DNA of 64,000 bases from Neckera pumila (GCA_963969595.1 OZ018408.1:7499823-7563822), one strand, 5' to 3'; positions 12,629 through 23,977 are shown, counted from the first letter of the stretch. The notes: generated by a model from the letters alone, not told the origin. Program-made: numbers and translations.

Positions 12629-14437
12629 TCAACTCTCCGACCGAAGCTCCACCCTTACCCTTTTCAAAGACACAGGACCGGGACCCAGAAGCACGTTCTC
12701 AGCAGCCCGCTTGTTCGACTCGGGCACGGCCAGCTCCGCCTCCTCGCTCTCTGCGGGAACCTTCACCTCGCTCGGGGGAGTCCCAGCAACAGCCCTCGTG
12801 CTCGCCTCCGGAGAGTCCACCGCCTGCACGCTCTCCACGCCCACGCCCACGCCCACACCGGGAACCAACCCAACTCCCGAACCCGAACCCGTCCCCAAAC
12901 CCGAACCTGAACCCATCCCCGAACCCGAACGACCCCGACCGCCCAAGCTCGCGGCCCTCGGAGCCCTCACCGGACGGACCCCGTCGGGAAATACGTACGC
13001 AGGAATCTGCTTCGGCTTCACGTGCGACACGTGCAGACGCATGCTCGGCTTCCACAGCATGTACAGGAAAACAGAATGCTTGAACTCCGCGATGGTGTGC
13101 ACCATGTCGAACGGCGCAGAAGGCGTCTGCGTGCCCTGCTTGCGCTGCAGCGCCACGAAAAAAGAGCAAACAGGCGCCTTCTTGCTCGCGTCGTGGAAAC
13201 CGTTCGGGTGCGGGTGGCACTGCAGCAGACCCAGCGTGTCCTTCTCCACCTTCAAAATCAGCTGACGCAGACGAGACTCCACCCAACCCTTCCAGATGCG
13301 CATCTCCTCCTCGTCGCCCGCCCAGATATCGATCTGCAGGTAGTTCTTGTAGCTCTCGAAAAACGGGAACGGGGAGAACAGCTTCGCCCAGTCCGCAGAC
13401 TTCGCGTCCAGAGAGTCGCACACGCCGTCCCCGCGCTTGAACTCCTCCGTCATCACGCGCAGCGTGCTGCAAGACACGTTGAAACTCGAGTTCTGGCAAG
13501 GGTACGTCGGCGTGATGATGGGCATCAGGTGCGACCGGTCGCGAGGGTTCTTCCGCGGATCCCACACAGGAAGACCCAGAGAACCCTCCTCGATCTCACA
13601 CAGCATCACGGGGTTAGGCCACCGCCACTGCTTGTACACACGGAAGAACCTCGACAACAGCACGCTCGGAACTGCGTTAGGGTATAATTGGCAAATGCGA
13701 GCCACAAGCAAAGCCCAGTTAACACCTCCCAGAAAACCGATCACATTGGAATAAACCCCGCGCCTCTTGGCCCACAGCTTCACGTACCTCAGGGTGGTCC
13801 GGAAGTGCTCCATGTTCGGCACCAGACGCAAAATGCGGTCCGTCACGCGGCAACCATTCAGGCTCCGCACGCTCTGCTCGTCCACATTCTGCAAAATGCT
13901 GTCCTGCAAAATGTCCAGCTCCTCCGGAACCACCCACACAGGCAGACGCGCGTACAGCAGGTCGATCGGGATGCCGTGGAACTCGAAGCTCATCACGGGC
14001 ACATGCGCGTCAGGCACCGTGTGCAGCTCCGTCACGCCCTCCGTCCGCGCCAAAAGCTCGTGCAGCTCCATGAAGAAATCCTCCTCGCGCGTCACATACA
14101 TCGGACCCACGCACAGCGTGTCGATATCGGCGCCCGGACCATGCACGCCCAGACGGTACGACCCGAACGTGAAGATCTTGCACCGCGCCTCGCGCACCAC
14201 CTCGTCGTTCAGGCCCTTGTTGCGGCTCACCTGCTTCACCCACACGTTCACGAGCTCGTCCAGGCGACCCAGCACCTCCTCGCGACGCACCGACTCCTCG
14301 CGGCTGCCCTGCAGCGCCAGCGCCGAGACGCACTCCTCGAGCTGCTTGGTGGTGGCGAAGTCCGCTTCGGTGGGATCGGTCGTGGAGATCGGCTCCGTCA
14401 CGCCCAGGTAGCGAGGAGGCGGCTTCGGACCCTCCAT
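12629..14437 (-). CDS. PAP: Poly(A) polymerase, copy 1 (intronless)
   Basis: The enzyme adds poly(A) tails to mRNA 3' ends, normally in the nucleus with the cleavage and polyadenylation complex. The frame gives 602 residues. The nucleotidyltransferase motif is intact: GS at 92-93, PGADIDTLCV with aspartates 104 and 106, and the third aspartate 159 in HGIPIDLLYARL. The central domain includes LRYVKLWAKRRGVYSNVIGF (about 216-235) and HLMPIITPTYPCQNSS (303-318). The RNA-binding region is about 360-490. After about 499 a low-complexity Gly/Ser/Val linker leads to a basic tail KRVRVELR. Plant nuclear PAPs are usually longer (over 700 residues) and have many introns. A single-exon gene therefore suggests origin by retroposition. 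The start used is the first in-frame ATG; the frame upstream is open but has no ATG. Methionine 113 replaces the basic residue usual after DIDTLCVGP; copy 2 has arginine there. Confidence 0.93.
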   Translation of the reverse strand: MEGPKPPPRYLGVTEPISTTDPTEADFATTKQLEECVSALALQGSREESVRREEVLGRLDELVNVWVKQVSRNKGLNDEVVREARCKIFTFGSYRLGVHGPGADIDTLCVGPMYVTREEDFFMELHELLARTEGVTELHTVPDAHVPVMSFEFHGIPIDLLYARLPVWVVPEELDILQDSILQNVDEQSVRSLNGCRVTDRILRLVPNMEHFRTTLRYVKLWAKRRGVYSNVIGFLGGVNWALLVARICQLYPNAVPSVLLSRFFRVYKQWRWPNPVMLCEIEEGSLGLPVWDPRKNPRDRSHLMPIITPTYPCQNSSFNVSCSTLRVMTEEFKRGDGVCDSLDAKSADWAKLFSPFPFFESYKNYLQIDIWAGDEEEMRIWKGWVESRLRQLILKVEKDTLGLLQCHPHPNGFHDASKKAPVCSFFVALQRKQGTQTPSAPFDMVHTIAEFKHSVFLYMLWKPSMRLHVSHVKPKQIPAYVFPDGVRPVRAPRAASLGGRGRSGSGMGSGSGLGTGSGSGVGLVPGVGVGVGVESVQAVDSPEASTRAVAGTPPSEVKVPAESEEAELAVPESNKRAAENVLLGPGPVSLKRVRVELRSES

Positions 14438-14457
14438 CCCGCCCCGTCCCGCGTCGC

Positions 14458-14472
14458 TCACTCGCAGAGCAT
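14458..14472 (-). promoter_or_regulatory. Four-codon upstream ORF in the PAP copy 1 leader
   Basis: ATG CTC TGC GAG TGA ends 20 bases before the main ATG. The same mini-ORF is kept in copy 2 although the surrounding leader has diverged. Such a short, close uORF could lower main-frame initiation; that effect is inferred. Confidence 0.5.
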
Positions 14473-14952
14473 GCAATCTCGAACCCTAACCCCAAACCCA
14501 ACCCAACGAAAGTCGCGTCTCCGCCCAAGAACCAGACAGACCCACAAAGCAGCCACCAACAACGACCAAATTCAATTCGAAATGCATCCACGAGCGTCGA
14601 AACCCTAATTCTGCGTGCTTGGTATCGTTTCCTGGACCTTCCAGCCAAGCGAGAGAGGAGCGATGACGATGGCGGGGGAGCATGTGTGCTCCATCCGTGA
14701 GCAAGTTGGCCCTTGATCGACGACGACGACGACGACCGCCACGCTCAGTCTAGAGGGGAGGCCACATGGTCCACAGCCTCGCAGGCAAGCGGCCATTCCA
14801 CCCACCCTTCAGCTTGTGTGCTTCTCCTGGAGCCTCCGTCACTTCCTTATTGGAGTGGGGAAAGCTTCCTTTTTTTCTAAATTGTTTCTAAATTGCAAGG
14901 AAGGTTCTTGGAAGTTGATTGGGGATTAATTCCTGACCTAGTTAGCGATAGA

Positions 14953-15600
14953 GATGCTACTTGTGAAGAATAAACAATGTCTTTGGAACAACATTTGGAG
15001 GAAGAAAGTAAAGTTAACCATTCTATAATCTATATTAGGGGTAGTCACACCTTCTTTGCTCCCCGTCCATTCTTTGAAGAATGGGAACGTGGCAGGTTAG
15101 GGTTGGTTCATGCGTATTGTTTTTGCAAAGCCCTTGCGACGTCCATTATTTTCCTCTGGAGGCGAATAATTGGCGTGGTGTGGCGTGGCGAGGCCTTCGC
15201 GTGCTAATTTTTTTGTCTTGCGCTCCTTGCTTTCACCCCACTACTCCCAATTTCACCACCGTCGCTGCAGCTTGTAGGTCCCTAAAGTTGCGCAATTACC
15301 CCCTCTAGTCTGTGAGGCAAGTTGATTCTTCATTCATTCATTCATTCTCCATGGTGGACACTCAAAAAGAGGATGTTACACCTTCACCCACTTGAGCTCC
15401 CCATTGGCTCATATTTCCCCTCAAACCTTTTACATTCTTCTGCAAAATTTGGTGGGTGAAGAAGGTGTGAGTACCCCTATTAGAAACTTTTAAACATTGC
15501 AATGCTACTTGTGAAGAATTAATAAATAATGTCTTTGGAACAACATTTGGAGGAAGAAAATATATTATTCACCCTACTTTGAGAACTTTCAAACACTATG
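14953..15600. repeat. About 105-bp tandem repeat, first unit split by a MITE
   Basis: The first unit starts ATGCTACTTGTGAAGAAT at 14954, runs to 15036 and resumes after the inserted element at 15479 as AGAAACTTTTAAACATTGCA. The second unit starts at 15502 with the same ATGCTACTTGTGAAGAAT, includes TTTGGAACAACATTTGGAGG, and ends GAGAACTTTCAAACACTATGG near 15601. Confidence 0.75.
15037..15478. mobile_element. 442-bp MITE with about 20-bp terminal inverted repeats
   Basis: The left end reads AGGGGTAGTCACACCTTCTT. The reverse complement of the right end reads AGGGGTACTCACACCTTCTT (19 of 20). The flanks carry a possible 3-bp ATT duplication (15034-15036 and 15479-15481). It contains no coding capacity. 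The interruption of a tandem-repeat unit confirms both borders. The superfamily cannot be assigned securely: a 3-bp duplication fits PIF/Harbinger or CACTA, but ATT is not the usual TWA. Confidence 0.8.
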
Positions 15601-15601
15601 G

Positions 15602-16970
15602 TAAGTAACAAAATACATCCAAAACTTATCAAATTTGAAGAAACTCAATCTTCATATTTCTAAAATCTGACATTTAGAAACATCAAATGAACACTTAAAG
15701 TACATCAATTCAGTGTACGTGGTGGTGGTTCTCAAAGGTGTACTAAATAACTATTTAAGGCCAAAATATTGATGAAAAGATAGACAAAATGGTTGTTCAA
15801 AATGGTCGTGAGTTTAATTTGACTTTTTCTTTGTGTCTTTTCAAAATTTCACTACTATATATTATTGAAGAGCTTTTAAAAGCTCAAAATATATTTCTAA
15901 ATTTATTAAATTAAAAAAAATATAAAATACTGAATATTTGAAAAATATGAAAATATTAGTTGCAATTTATCAAAATAATTAAAATATTATATGAACTAAT
16001 GGAAAATTATAAAAAATTCAATTTGAATATCTAAAGTCTATAAATTTAAAGAATTTAAGAATTTGACTCCTGTAGCCCAAGGTCACCTTCACCCGAGGTC
16101 ACCTTCAGTAAAAAATAATCAAAAATTTCAAAGCTAAATACTTTGAAAATTATCAAGTCACCTGGCTAAGTCCTAAGAAAATTAACCGGAAAAAAAAGCT
16201 GAAATATTGGATAAGAAACCAATACAACTTGATGCCAAAACATATCTACTAAATGACAAGTGGAAAGGTTGTTTTTATAATGAAATCCATTATCCATGGT
16301 GAATCTTCAAAGGGTAAGGAACTCTTAAAAGATGAGAGCTTGATTGCTCATTGTTAAGACAAAAGAATTGTATTCAATGTAAAACCTCAGACCTCATTTT
16401 GGGATAGTTGAGTAATTTCTTCAAAAAACTTGAACAACGACAAGTTGGTAAATCACTCTAACTCTCATTTCCAAAAAACCTTTTGTAATTTTGAGCCTCC
16501 AAAAAAAAGTCATGGACAAAAATTAAGAGAGGATGTTTGAAAATGCCAAAGAAAACATTCCTTGCGACCTTTCTAAATGTTGCCATAATTTTTCATTGGA
16601 GGCTTAAATTTTCAAGAATAAATTTGGTGATGAAATTTAGATTAATTTCCTAACTAATCTTAGTTTAACGTTTTTGGAAAAAAATATTTTATTATGCCAA
16701 AATGAGGTCTGAAGTTTTGTCTTGAACACAATTCTTGCTTTTGACTTAATTAGATATGAGCAATTGAGCTTCTACTAATCCTAATTTACAAATCTCACAT
16801 GGGGTTGTTTTACCTCCTACCACCTCACTTCTATAAAGAGATTGTCTACACAATGTACCAAAAAGTAGTTGCACATTCTTGTGAGGCTCCCCATCAAAGT
16901 GAAAAATCAACAGCCGTCGGATGAGATTAAAAAAATCTAAGACTACCCTGAATTGTCATACGATGTGAGT
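15602..16970. other. AT-rich intergenic DNA, no gene seen
   Basis: Low-complexity AT-rich sequence with only short open frames. The only local feature is a pair of GGTCACCTTCA-type repeats near 16080-16110. Confidence 0.6.
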
Positions 16971-16974
16971 TAAA

Positions 16975-17225
16975 AAAATGACAGCCATGCAATTTGAAAA
17001 GAAAACAATAACCCCTTCAAAAAATCAATAGCTTTGCGATTCAAAAAGAAAACAATAATTACAAGATTTGACTTGAGAAAAAAAATTGAAAAATGATAAA
17101 TCAACAGCCATGCGATTTGAAAAGAAAACAATAAATTCCTTCTCAAAAATCAACAACCATGTGATTAAAAAAGAAAACAATACCCACCCTTGAAAATCAA
17201 TAGCCATGTGATTCGAAAACAAAAC
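16975..17225. repeat. About 47-bp imperfect tandem repeat, five units
   Basis: The unit carries CAGCCATGCGATTTGAAAAG followed by AAAACAATA. Units start near 16981, 17028, 17104, 17153 and 17200. One interval is about 30 bp longer because of inserted sequence. Each unit repeats an AATCAAYAGCC lead-in. Confidence 0.75.
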
Positions 17226-17939
17226 AAAAGCCGTGTAGTTTAATTTGACTTGAAGAAGAAGTTATTAGTATCTATGTGTGCCTGCACTATGACTTACTTG
17301 GTGGCAATGAAGTTTATCAACAAAAGATCACACCTCTCAAAATTCCAATTTAGATTGATGCAATTTCATTGGTTTAAGAGTAATTCATTCATTTTGATTA
17401 TAATTGTAGATTTCAAAAAGGATTTATATTATACCTAAATAACTACATCATCAATTGTGAAGGTTTAAAAGACCATAGTTGAATTCGCTTATTAATTCTA
17501 CATTGCACCCAGGGCGGAAAGGTTAATAGCAGAGAAGTTGACAATTCTAACAGGAAGGAAGAAAGTTGAAGAAAAACCTCCTACACTGACCTCCAAAACA
17601 AGGTTTTAAAAAAATTAAACATCAAATTTAAATATAGGTTATTTAAAATTTTATTTAAACTTAACATTTTGCAATGTATTTTAAAAATAGAAATGACAAG
17701 AATTTTTTTTAATGAAATATGAATGATAATTGTTTTTTATACAATGGTGATGATTAATTTAAATCATATTGTTGTGCCATTGCCACAACCAAAACGAAAG
17801 GAAAAGTTTATTTTTTTATTTTTTAAAATATAAACTTCAAAATTCAATAACTCTTTCAAAGTAAAAGTAATTTTCTAATTTTAATTTCAATTTTAATTTT
17901 AAATAAAAATAAATCTAATGTGGCCTTATGCCATTGACT

Positions 17940-18165
17940 CAATTTTCATCCACTCCCGGTTCCACTTCTGGTTCCACTCCCAGAAGCAAGAACGCCACCA
18001 AATTCAAAGTAAAAGTAATTTACTAACTCTCAGTTCCACTCCCAGTTCCACTCCCAGAAGCAAGAACGCCACCAAAATCAAAGTAAAAGCAATTTTCTAA
18101 CTCTCGGTTCCACTCCCAGTAGCAAGAACGCCACCAAAATCAAAGTAAAAGTAATTTTCTAATTT
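17940..18165. repeat. 62-74-bp tandem repeat, three units
   Basis: AGCAAGAACGCCACCAAA recurs at 17985, 18059 and 18121. It is followed by TCAAAGTAAAAG(T/C)AATTT and preceded by one or two copies of a GTTCCACTCCCA submotif. Loss of one submotif explains the shorter last interval. Confidence 0.85.
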
Positions 18166-18316
18166 TTTAATCAATAAATACTTTGAAATTCAATAACTTT
18201 TGCACCACCGCTCCAAACGCCACGAAACCAAGCCGGTGCACCCCTCCTCAGTGAGAGCTTTCCGACAGTACCAAGCACGCGGCCGGGGGACGCACGGTCA
18301 GGAAGTTGTCCACGCT

Positions 18317-18396
18317 ACAAACAAAACAAAACAAAACAAAACAAAATAAACAAACAAACAAACAAACAAACAAACAAACAAACAAACAAACAAACA
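18317..18396. repeat. (AAAAC)n / (AAAC)n microsatellite
   Basis: About 30 bp of AAAAC pentamers change into about 50 bp of AAAC tetramers with one AAATA interruption. It is a simple repeat with no gene nearby. Confidence 0.95.
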
Positions 18397-18399
18397 GCC

Positions 18400-21300
18400 T
18401 CATTTAAGGTATTGATATTTGATGTATTGAATGGACAACAATTTATAAGAGTTGTTGAATCAAAGTACTTAATTTTTTATTTAATTTATTACAATACCTA
18501 AAGAATATGTTTTTGGGGTGGAATTACTTGTAAAAAGATGAATATTGGAAAAAAAAAATAGACACCAAAAACAATGTACATTTCAAAGTTGATACTCATG
18601 TTATCAAAGAGGATATAAAATAATTGGAAGTTACATCTCATTTTTATCTTATGAAAGATTCATTGGTAATTTCTAAGCCTTTAATTAGTTGTATATTTTT
18701 TAATTTAAAAAATATTATATATAATCCAAACATGCGCTTATTATTGATATATTGTTTTACATTATTCAAAGACATTCAACTATTGAACTTAACTAAAATA
18801 TCTTTGATTTGATATTAGTTGTTAATCAATATGAAAGAATGACTATCCTATTTTAAATGGATTTTGAATTTATTTGCAGAATTCTCATGAAGATTATCTT
18901 CTTCTTTGATATATTACTGATGATCACTATGTGTGCAATCAAAACTTTGAACTTGTTGTAATGGAAGTTTGAGAAGCTATTGAAAAGGTATAGAAATTCA
19001 ATAAAATAAATACTTTCTCTATTTCAAAACAATCTTCTAGTTGGACTATATGTTTGGATTTTTCTTAATGAAAATAACAGTACTTATTTCAACCCATTTT
19101 GAGCTATAAGAAGACTTCAACGCACTCTTATTGTCCTAAAACATTGAGTTTTGTAGGCCTTCTCAAAGCGTACTATTAAACTTATTTGCAATAAAATTAA
19201 GGGGAACCAAAAAACAAGGACAGATTACAAGATTTTACTAATATAACTACATTTATTCAATGCTTAAATATATTATTGTACAAAGAAAAGAATATTGATT
19301 ATTGCTATAAATTTGGAGATCTTGTAGGAATTGTTATGGGTGAGGCACGATAACAAGTGGAGTTAGTGGACAATGTCATTGTTCTGGATGATATTGAAGA
19401 TGGAATTGCATGTCCTACCTCAAGTCCTACTTAGTTGGTGGAGATTGCTGGTGAAGGCATTGCAAAAAATTGCAACTACTTCTATTTATATTCAATTGGT
19501 TTATGGTGACCGTGATGCACACAATAGTCTTTTAGTGTAATTTTGATCATTGAAACACTTCTTGTGTTTCATGTAAAACGTTTCATGCAATATAAGGAAA
19601 TGAAAATCATTTCCGGCCAATTATAGTGTGCCATGTGTGCAAAGTTTATTCTCTAACTACTCTACTATTGCATTTGTACACTTTCTTACACAATCACCTC
19701 AAAAGTGGCAGTAACTGCCATTCCACAAATCCACACATCATCATGAATTCACAACAAAAGTGACTTTAGAATCTATTTGAGATGCTTGCCAGTTTTTTTT
19801 TGAATACTTTTAATCTTAATGCTGATTTTTTAAGAAGTAATTTTTGAAAATGTCAAAGTTCATTTTGAATTTCATTAACTATTTGGCAAAAATGTGCAGA
19901 GGCAACCTCCGAATATGGTACAGGCAAAATCTCTATAGCCTAAAACCTTTAATCATTTATTGCCATTAGTATGGAGAGTTATTGAGCCTTAGTTATCGTA
20001 CTTAAGTTTAACTAGTAAAATGTAGGTTCATCAGTTTTATTTTTATTCCTTTTTGAATTTTTATAAATTGATAAAATTGTGATTATGTAGGCAATGCCTT
20101 GAAAATTTAACATACATTTGGATTTTAACTTTTTCTATCTAATTTAGCTTCATATAGTTTAAGTTCTCTAATCATACTGTGGTATTCATGTTGTTATATT
20201 CACTTTTTGCTAATATTTTCATATTATTTTAAATATTTTTGCAATTATTATGATTTTATAAAGATATTAATTGAAAAAATAATTCAAATTTCATTTTTAT
20301 ATTTTTAATATATTTAAATCAATCAATAAATATTCCCTTTGTTTCAAATTAATACTAGTGTTTCCTTTGCATTTTACAAAGGAAACATTGATATTATTTT
20401 GAAATAGAGGGAGTATTATGTATCAAACGTAAAAAATCAATTTTTTAGAATGGATGTAAAGTATCCAATCATAATATTGTTTAACGGTCTCAAGAAATAA
20501 TTTCATCATTGGAAAACATTTCATTCCATGCTACTTGAATCAAAAAGAAAAAAAAAATAACTCCATCCACTCTATGCAATTGGAATGCATGAAGAGTTTG
20601 TTCATTTAGGGTCCTATATTGGATCCCTAAAGGTTGATTTGAGTGGCATTTAGATTAAAATCAAACTTTTATTTAACATTATTGTTAAAGCCTTGCTATA
20701 TTTTTTGATGAATTCATGATATTTAACATTAGATGACACATTGTGATTAAAAACATCCAATTGCTTTATCAATACCAACTATTATATATCATACTTCCTA
20801 AACCTTATTATAATGAAGAATTTATTTTTAAACTAGATATTGTAAATTCATCATGGTCTATTTCAATTTGTTTATTATTCATCATTTACAATTTAAAAAA
20901 AATTCCAATCAATAAATAAAGACTCAATTTGTGATAATTGAATGCAATTATTCAACCAATGGTCTTACAATTGAATGTATGGAATTTTTTCCATACTTTT
21001 TATATTTTCTAATTGTTTTTGTCTTTCTTTTACTTATTATATAAAATTTAAAAATTAATTTAAAAATAAAGAAATGAGATGCTTCAATGCTTCTTATTAT
21101 TGAAGTGATATGTTGCTAATGAATTCTTATAAGATTGAATATTAGCATGATTGTGACATGTTATTTTAAAAGTCACTTTGCCTAGAAGGGGCATGTTCAA
21201 TCAAGTTATTAGAAATTCATATGTGCCTATGTGCAATTGGTCTAATCAATGTTGTTGTCATGTCACTTGAATCCAAATGACATGTCCCAAACAAAAAATG

Positions 21301-23570
21301 TACATAAAGCATATCAATGTTTTATTTTTACTTAGATACAATTTGGTAGATCTTAAGCCTAATCTAAGAGGATTTGCACCTTAGTAAATGAAAATCATGT
21401 CTTTATAGAAGAAAACAACTATTGTTGGGAAAGAAGCTTGCTCACAAAGGAAAACTACCTCTCTCTTGTATGAGAAACTATTTCTAGAACCATGAGTATG
21501 TCATTTGCAATTGCCAATATCTTAGATTACAACCAATCTTCCTAATTTTTGTTGTTGATCAAAAATTCAAAATTCGATATACATCACTCCATCACACTCC
21601 ACAAGGTTTTTCCATTTGTACCAATGGCACCCCTAGTAGTCCGTCAGTTATGGAAATCCCAATAGTTCAATCACTCTTTGCAAGTAATTTTTTAAATTTC
21701 CAATGCAATAAAATCTTCAAAATTCAATATCTTTTGTCCCGTCAGTTGAAAGAGCACAAAACTTGCTTTGCACACGCATTCTTGGAGGGCTTTTTGAAGG
21801 TATTATCATTAGAAGAGAGTTCGGGGCAAGAAAGGGCCACAAGTTATCTTGAGTTTCTGGACTGTAGGAACTCGCCACATCAACAATCTGAAGTGGTCAA
21901 GAGAGTGCTATGTCATATTTTTTGAAAAATTAAATTAAATTAAATTAAAATCTTTTTCACTTTTTAGTTATATATATATTTAAAAAAAATAAAAATTATA
22001 ATAGCGTTATTGTTGATTTAGAATAGGAGAACAAGCCTAAAACGACCTTCCCTTGCCCTGAAATCTCCTCAAATGAGATGCCTCCATTAGCCAAGCAGTT
22101 TAGGAGATCCTAACATAAGGGGTGATTGTAAGAAAGAGTGGTAGTATTATTTTGTATCACAATTGAAGTGATGGAGTTGTCATCAGCTTTTACTTTTGAA
22201 TTATGAAGCCGATTAACTTGAAATTTTTGTGGAACATAGCTAACTTGATAGTATTCAAATCCCTTATTTTTCAAAATTTCAATTTAGGTAATTTGTCACA
22301 CTTTGTGGTTTAGGGTTTTCTAGTATACTAGGGCGTACCCAAAACTAATGGTCTAGAGCAGAAATTTATGTGGTCTATTCCCATGGTAAGAAGTCATGTT
22401 TCTACCAAAGGAAATTTAAAAATGTTTTATTTGACTTTTTCTACATGCCTGCTAATAGGGCTCTTTTGCACATGCATTTTTGAACATTGAAGATGGTTTT
22501 AAGATCATTCTTTCATGAAATCCTTCATCATAAAGTTCTTCTAAATTTTCAATTTTTTAAAACAAAAATTCCTTTTCCTATTTTTTACAAATTAAAACGT
22601 GAAAGCACCTATTTCATGAGATTTGCACTTCTCAAGTTCTCCTACTTAGAGAGTTTTTCTATGCTTTTCCTTCATAGAGCACCTTCTTCTTAAAGGTGTA
22701 TACATTAAATATATTTCTTAATATATTTTTAAAACTGTTTTTCTAATTAAACCATGCTCCGGAAAAAAATGAGTATTGTAGAAAACGCACAAAAACCAAT
22801 CGGTCTTTCTTGCAACCACCCTATGTCACAACAAAACAAACGTCTACCTTTGAAAATATAGGTAGATATCCATTTTTGTAATTTTTAGAAATGATGATTG
22901 GCATTGAACCATTATCATCACTTTGTATAGTTGTAGAATAGGCATAGCTAGGAAATCATCTAAATATAGATGTCAAGTTTTTGGAAAATTGATTATTTTA
23001 TATGTTTTCTATAGAATAAAAGAATCTTGCATAATATTTTCATTTAAAAATCTACCAGAACTTAGTTTCTTGAAATAATTAAATATTAAATAAAGACATG
23101 TTGATTTTGGCCTTCACTATTATTAAGAGTATTTAAAAACTATATAAAAATTTGGATTATAAAGTAATATGAATCTTTGCAAGTAAAAAGAAGGCCTATT
23201 AAAGTGGAAGTTCGAGCACTTTGGCTCAAATATAAAAAGATCTGCATCTTGATTTCATTTTTGTACAATATAGATAGTGGGGATTTCAACATGTTGAAAA
23301 GAAAGCAATGAGTACCAAAATGGTGGATTTACACAATGACACTTGTTCAATAGCTTCTCTACATGGCACCCTATATTGAGGATATATTGTCATTTCCTAC
23401 AACAATTGTGGTCTTTTTTTAGGTGTTGATATGTACATAGTGTCCATAATGACAATTCATACCTTGAAGTAGGCAATTTGCCTTTCTACAGCATAATCTT
23501 TTTCTTCATCCAATGAAACAAAAATATTTCGGTACATATTTGTAATAACCAAGGTAACAACAATGAGCTA
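18400..23570. other. AT-rich intergenic DNA, no gene recognised
   Basis: This block is very AT-rich with many homopolymer runs. A stretch at about 19310-19480 has a slightly more codon-like texture but is broken by stops in every frame and matches nothing I know. A Stowaway-like MITE at 20331-20415 is listed separately. Confidence 0.55.
20331..20415. mobile_element. Stowaway-like MITE, about 85 bp
   Basis: The element is flanked by TA and is almost entirely two inverted arms of about 39 bp. The left arm starts TTCCCTTTGTTTCAAATTA and the reverse complement of the right arm starts CTCCCTCTATTTCAAAATA. Both meet at TTTCCTTTG around a short loop. The CTCCCTC terminus and the TA duplication are the hallmark of Stowaway (Tc1/mariner-derived) elements. 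It is small and somewhat degenerate. Confidence 0.75.
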
Positions 23571-23977
23571 TTCTACCTTGTCCACTCAACCAGGAGCATG
23601 TAGCACCCATTTCTCCAGCACAAGATACACTCCTGACCGCGGAAACCTTCAGCACACTTGGTAAAATCGATCAGAAGACCAAAAGGGGATAACAGTTTGC
23701 ACCGAATGGATTGTTTCTGTTACTGTTACAGGGTTAAAGAAACATACCCATCTTTTCGCTCATTTGAAGAGCTTGCCGCAAAACCGTCTATCTCCAGTTA
23801 GAGGGGCTTGAATAACATACTTGTGTTGATTTTAAGGCAAACCTGAAGGTTGGTAGCCGAATCAGAAGATGAAAAATCCTGGGGAACAATTTGAGTAAAG
23901 AAACTTGCACGACATAGAAGACACTCCCAACTGTTGCTAAAAAAGAATCACAAACGAGTTGCCTCAAATAAACAGTA

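Larger units (their letters stand above)
11290..14717 (-). repeat. Segmental duplication, copy 1 (poly(A) polymerase locus)
   Basis: This block matches 59580-62943 in the same orientation about 48 kb away. It includes leader, coding region and long 3' UTR. The coding part is nearly base-for-base identical, the 3' UTR differs by scattered substitutions and small indels, and the leader is strongly diverged. Weaker homology continues leftwards (about 10466-10880 against 59015-59450), with insertions in one copy or the other. Confidence 0.9.

Noticed and set aside
12711..14608. Long open frames antisense to and out of frame with the PAP genes (up to 306 codons, also in copy 2)
   Set aside because: They are Arg/His/Ser-rich shadows of a GC-rich coding region with few stops. 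The true frame has all PAP motifs.
19310..19480. Codon-like stretch with a Val/Asp/Ile-rich reading
   Set aside because: Interrupted by stops in every frame, without splice signals or a recognisable family.
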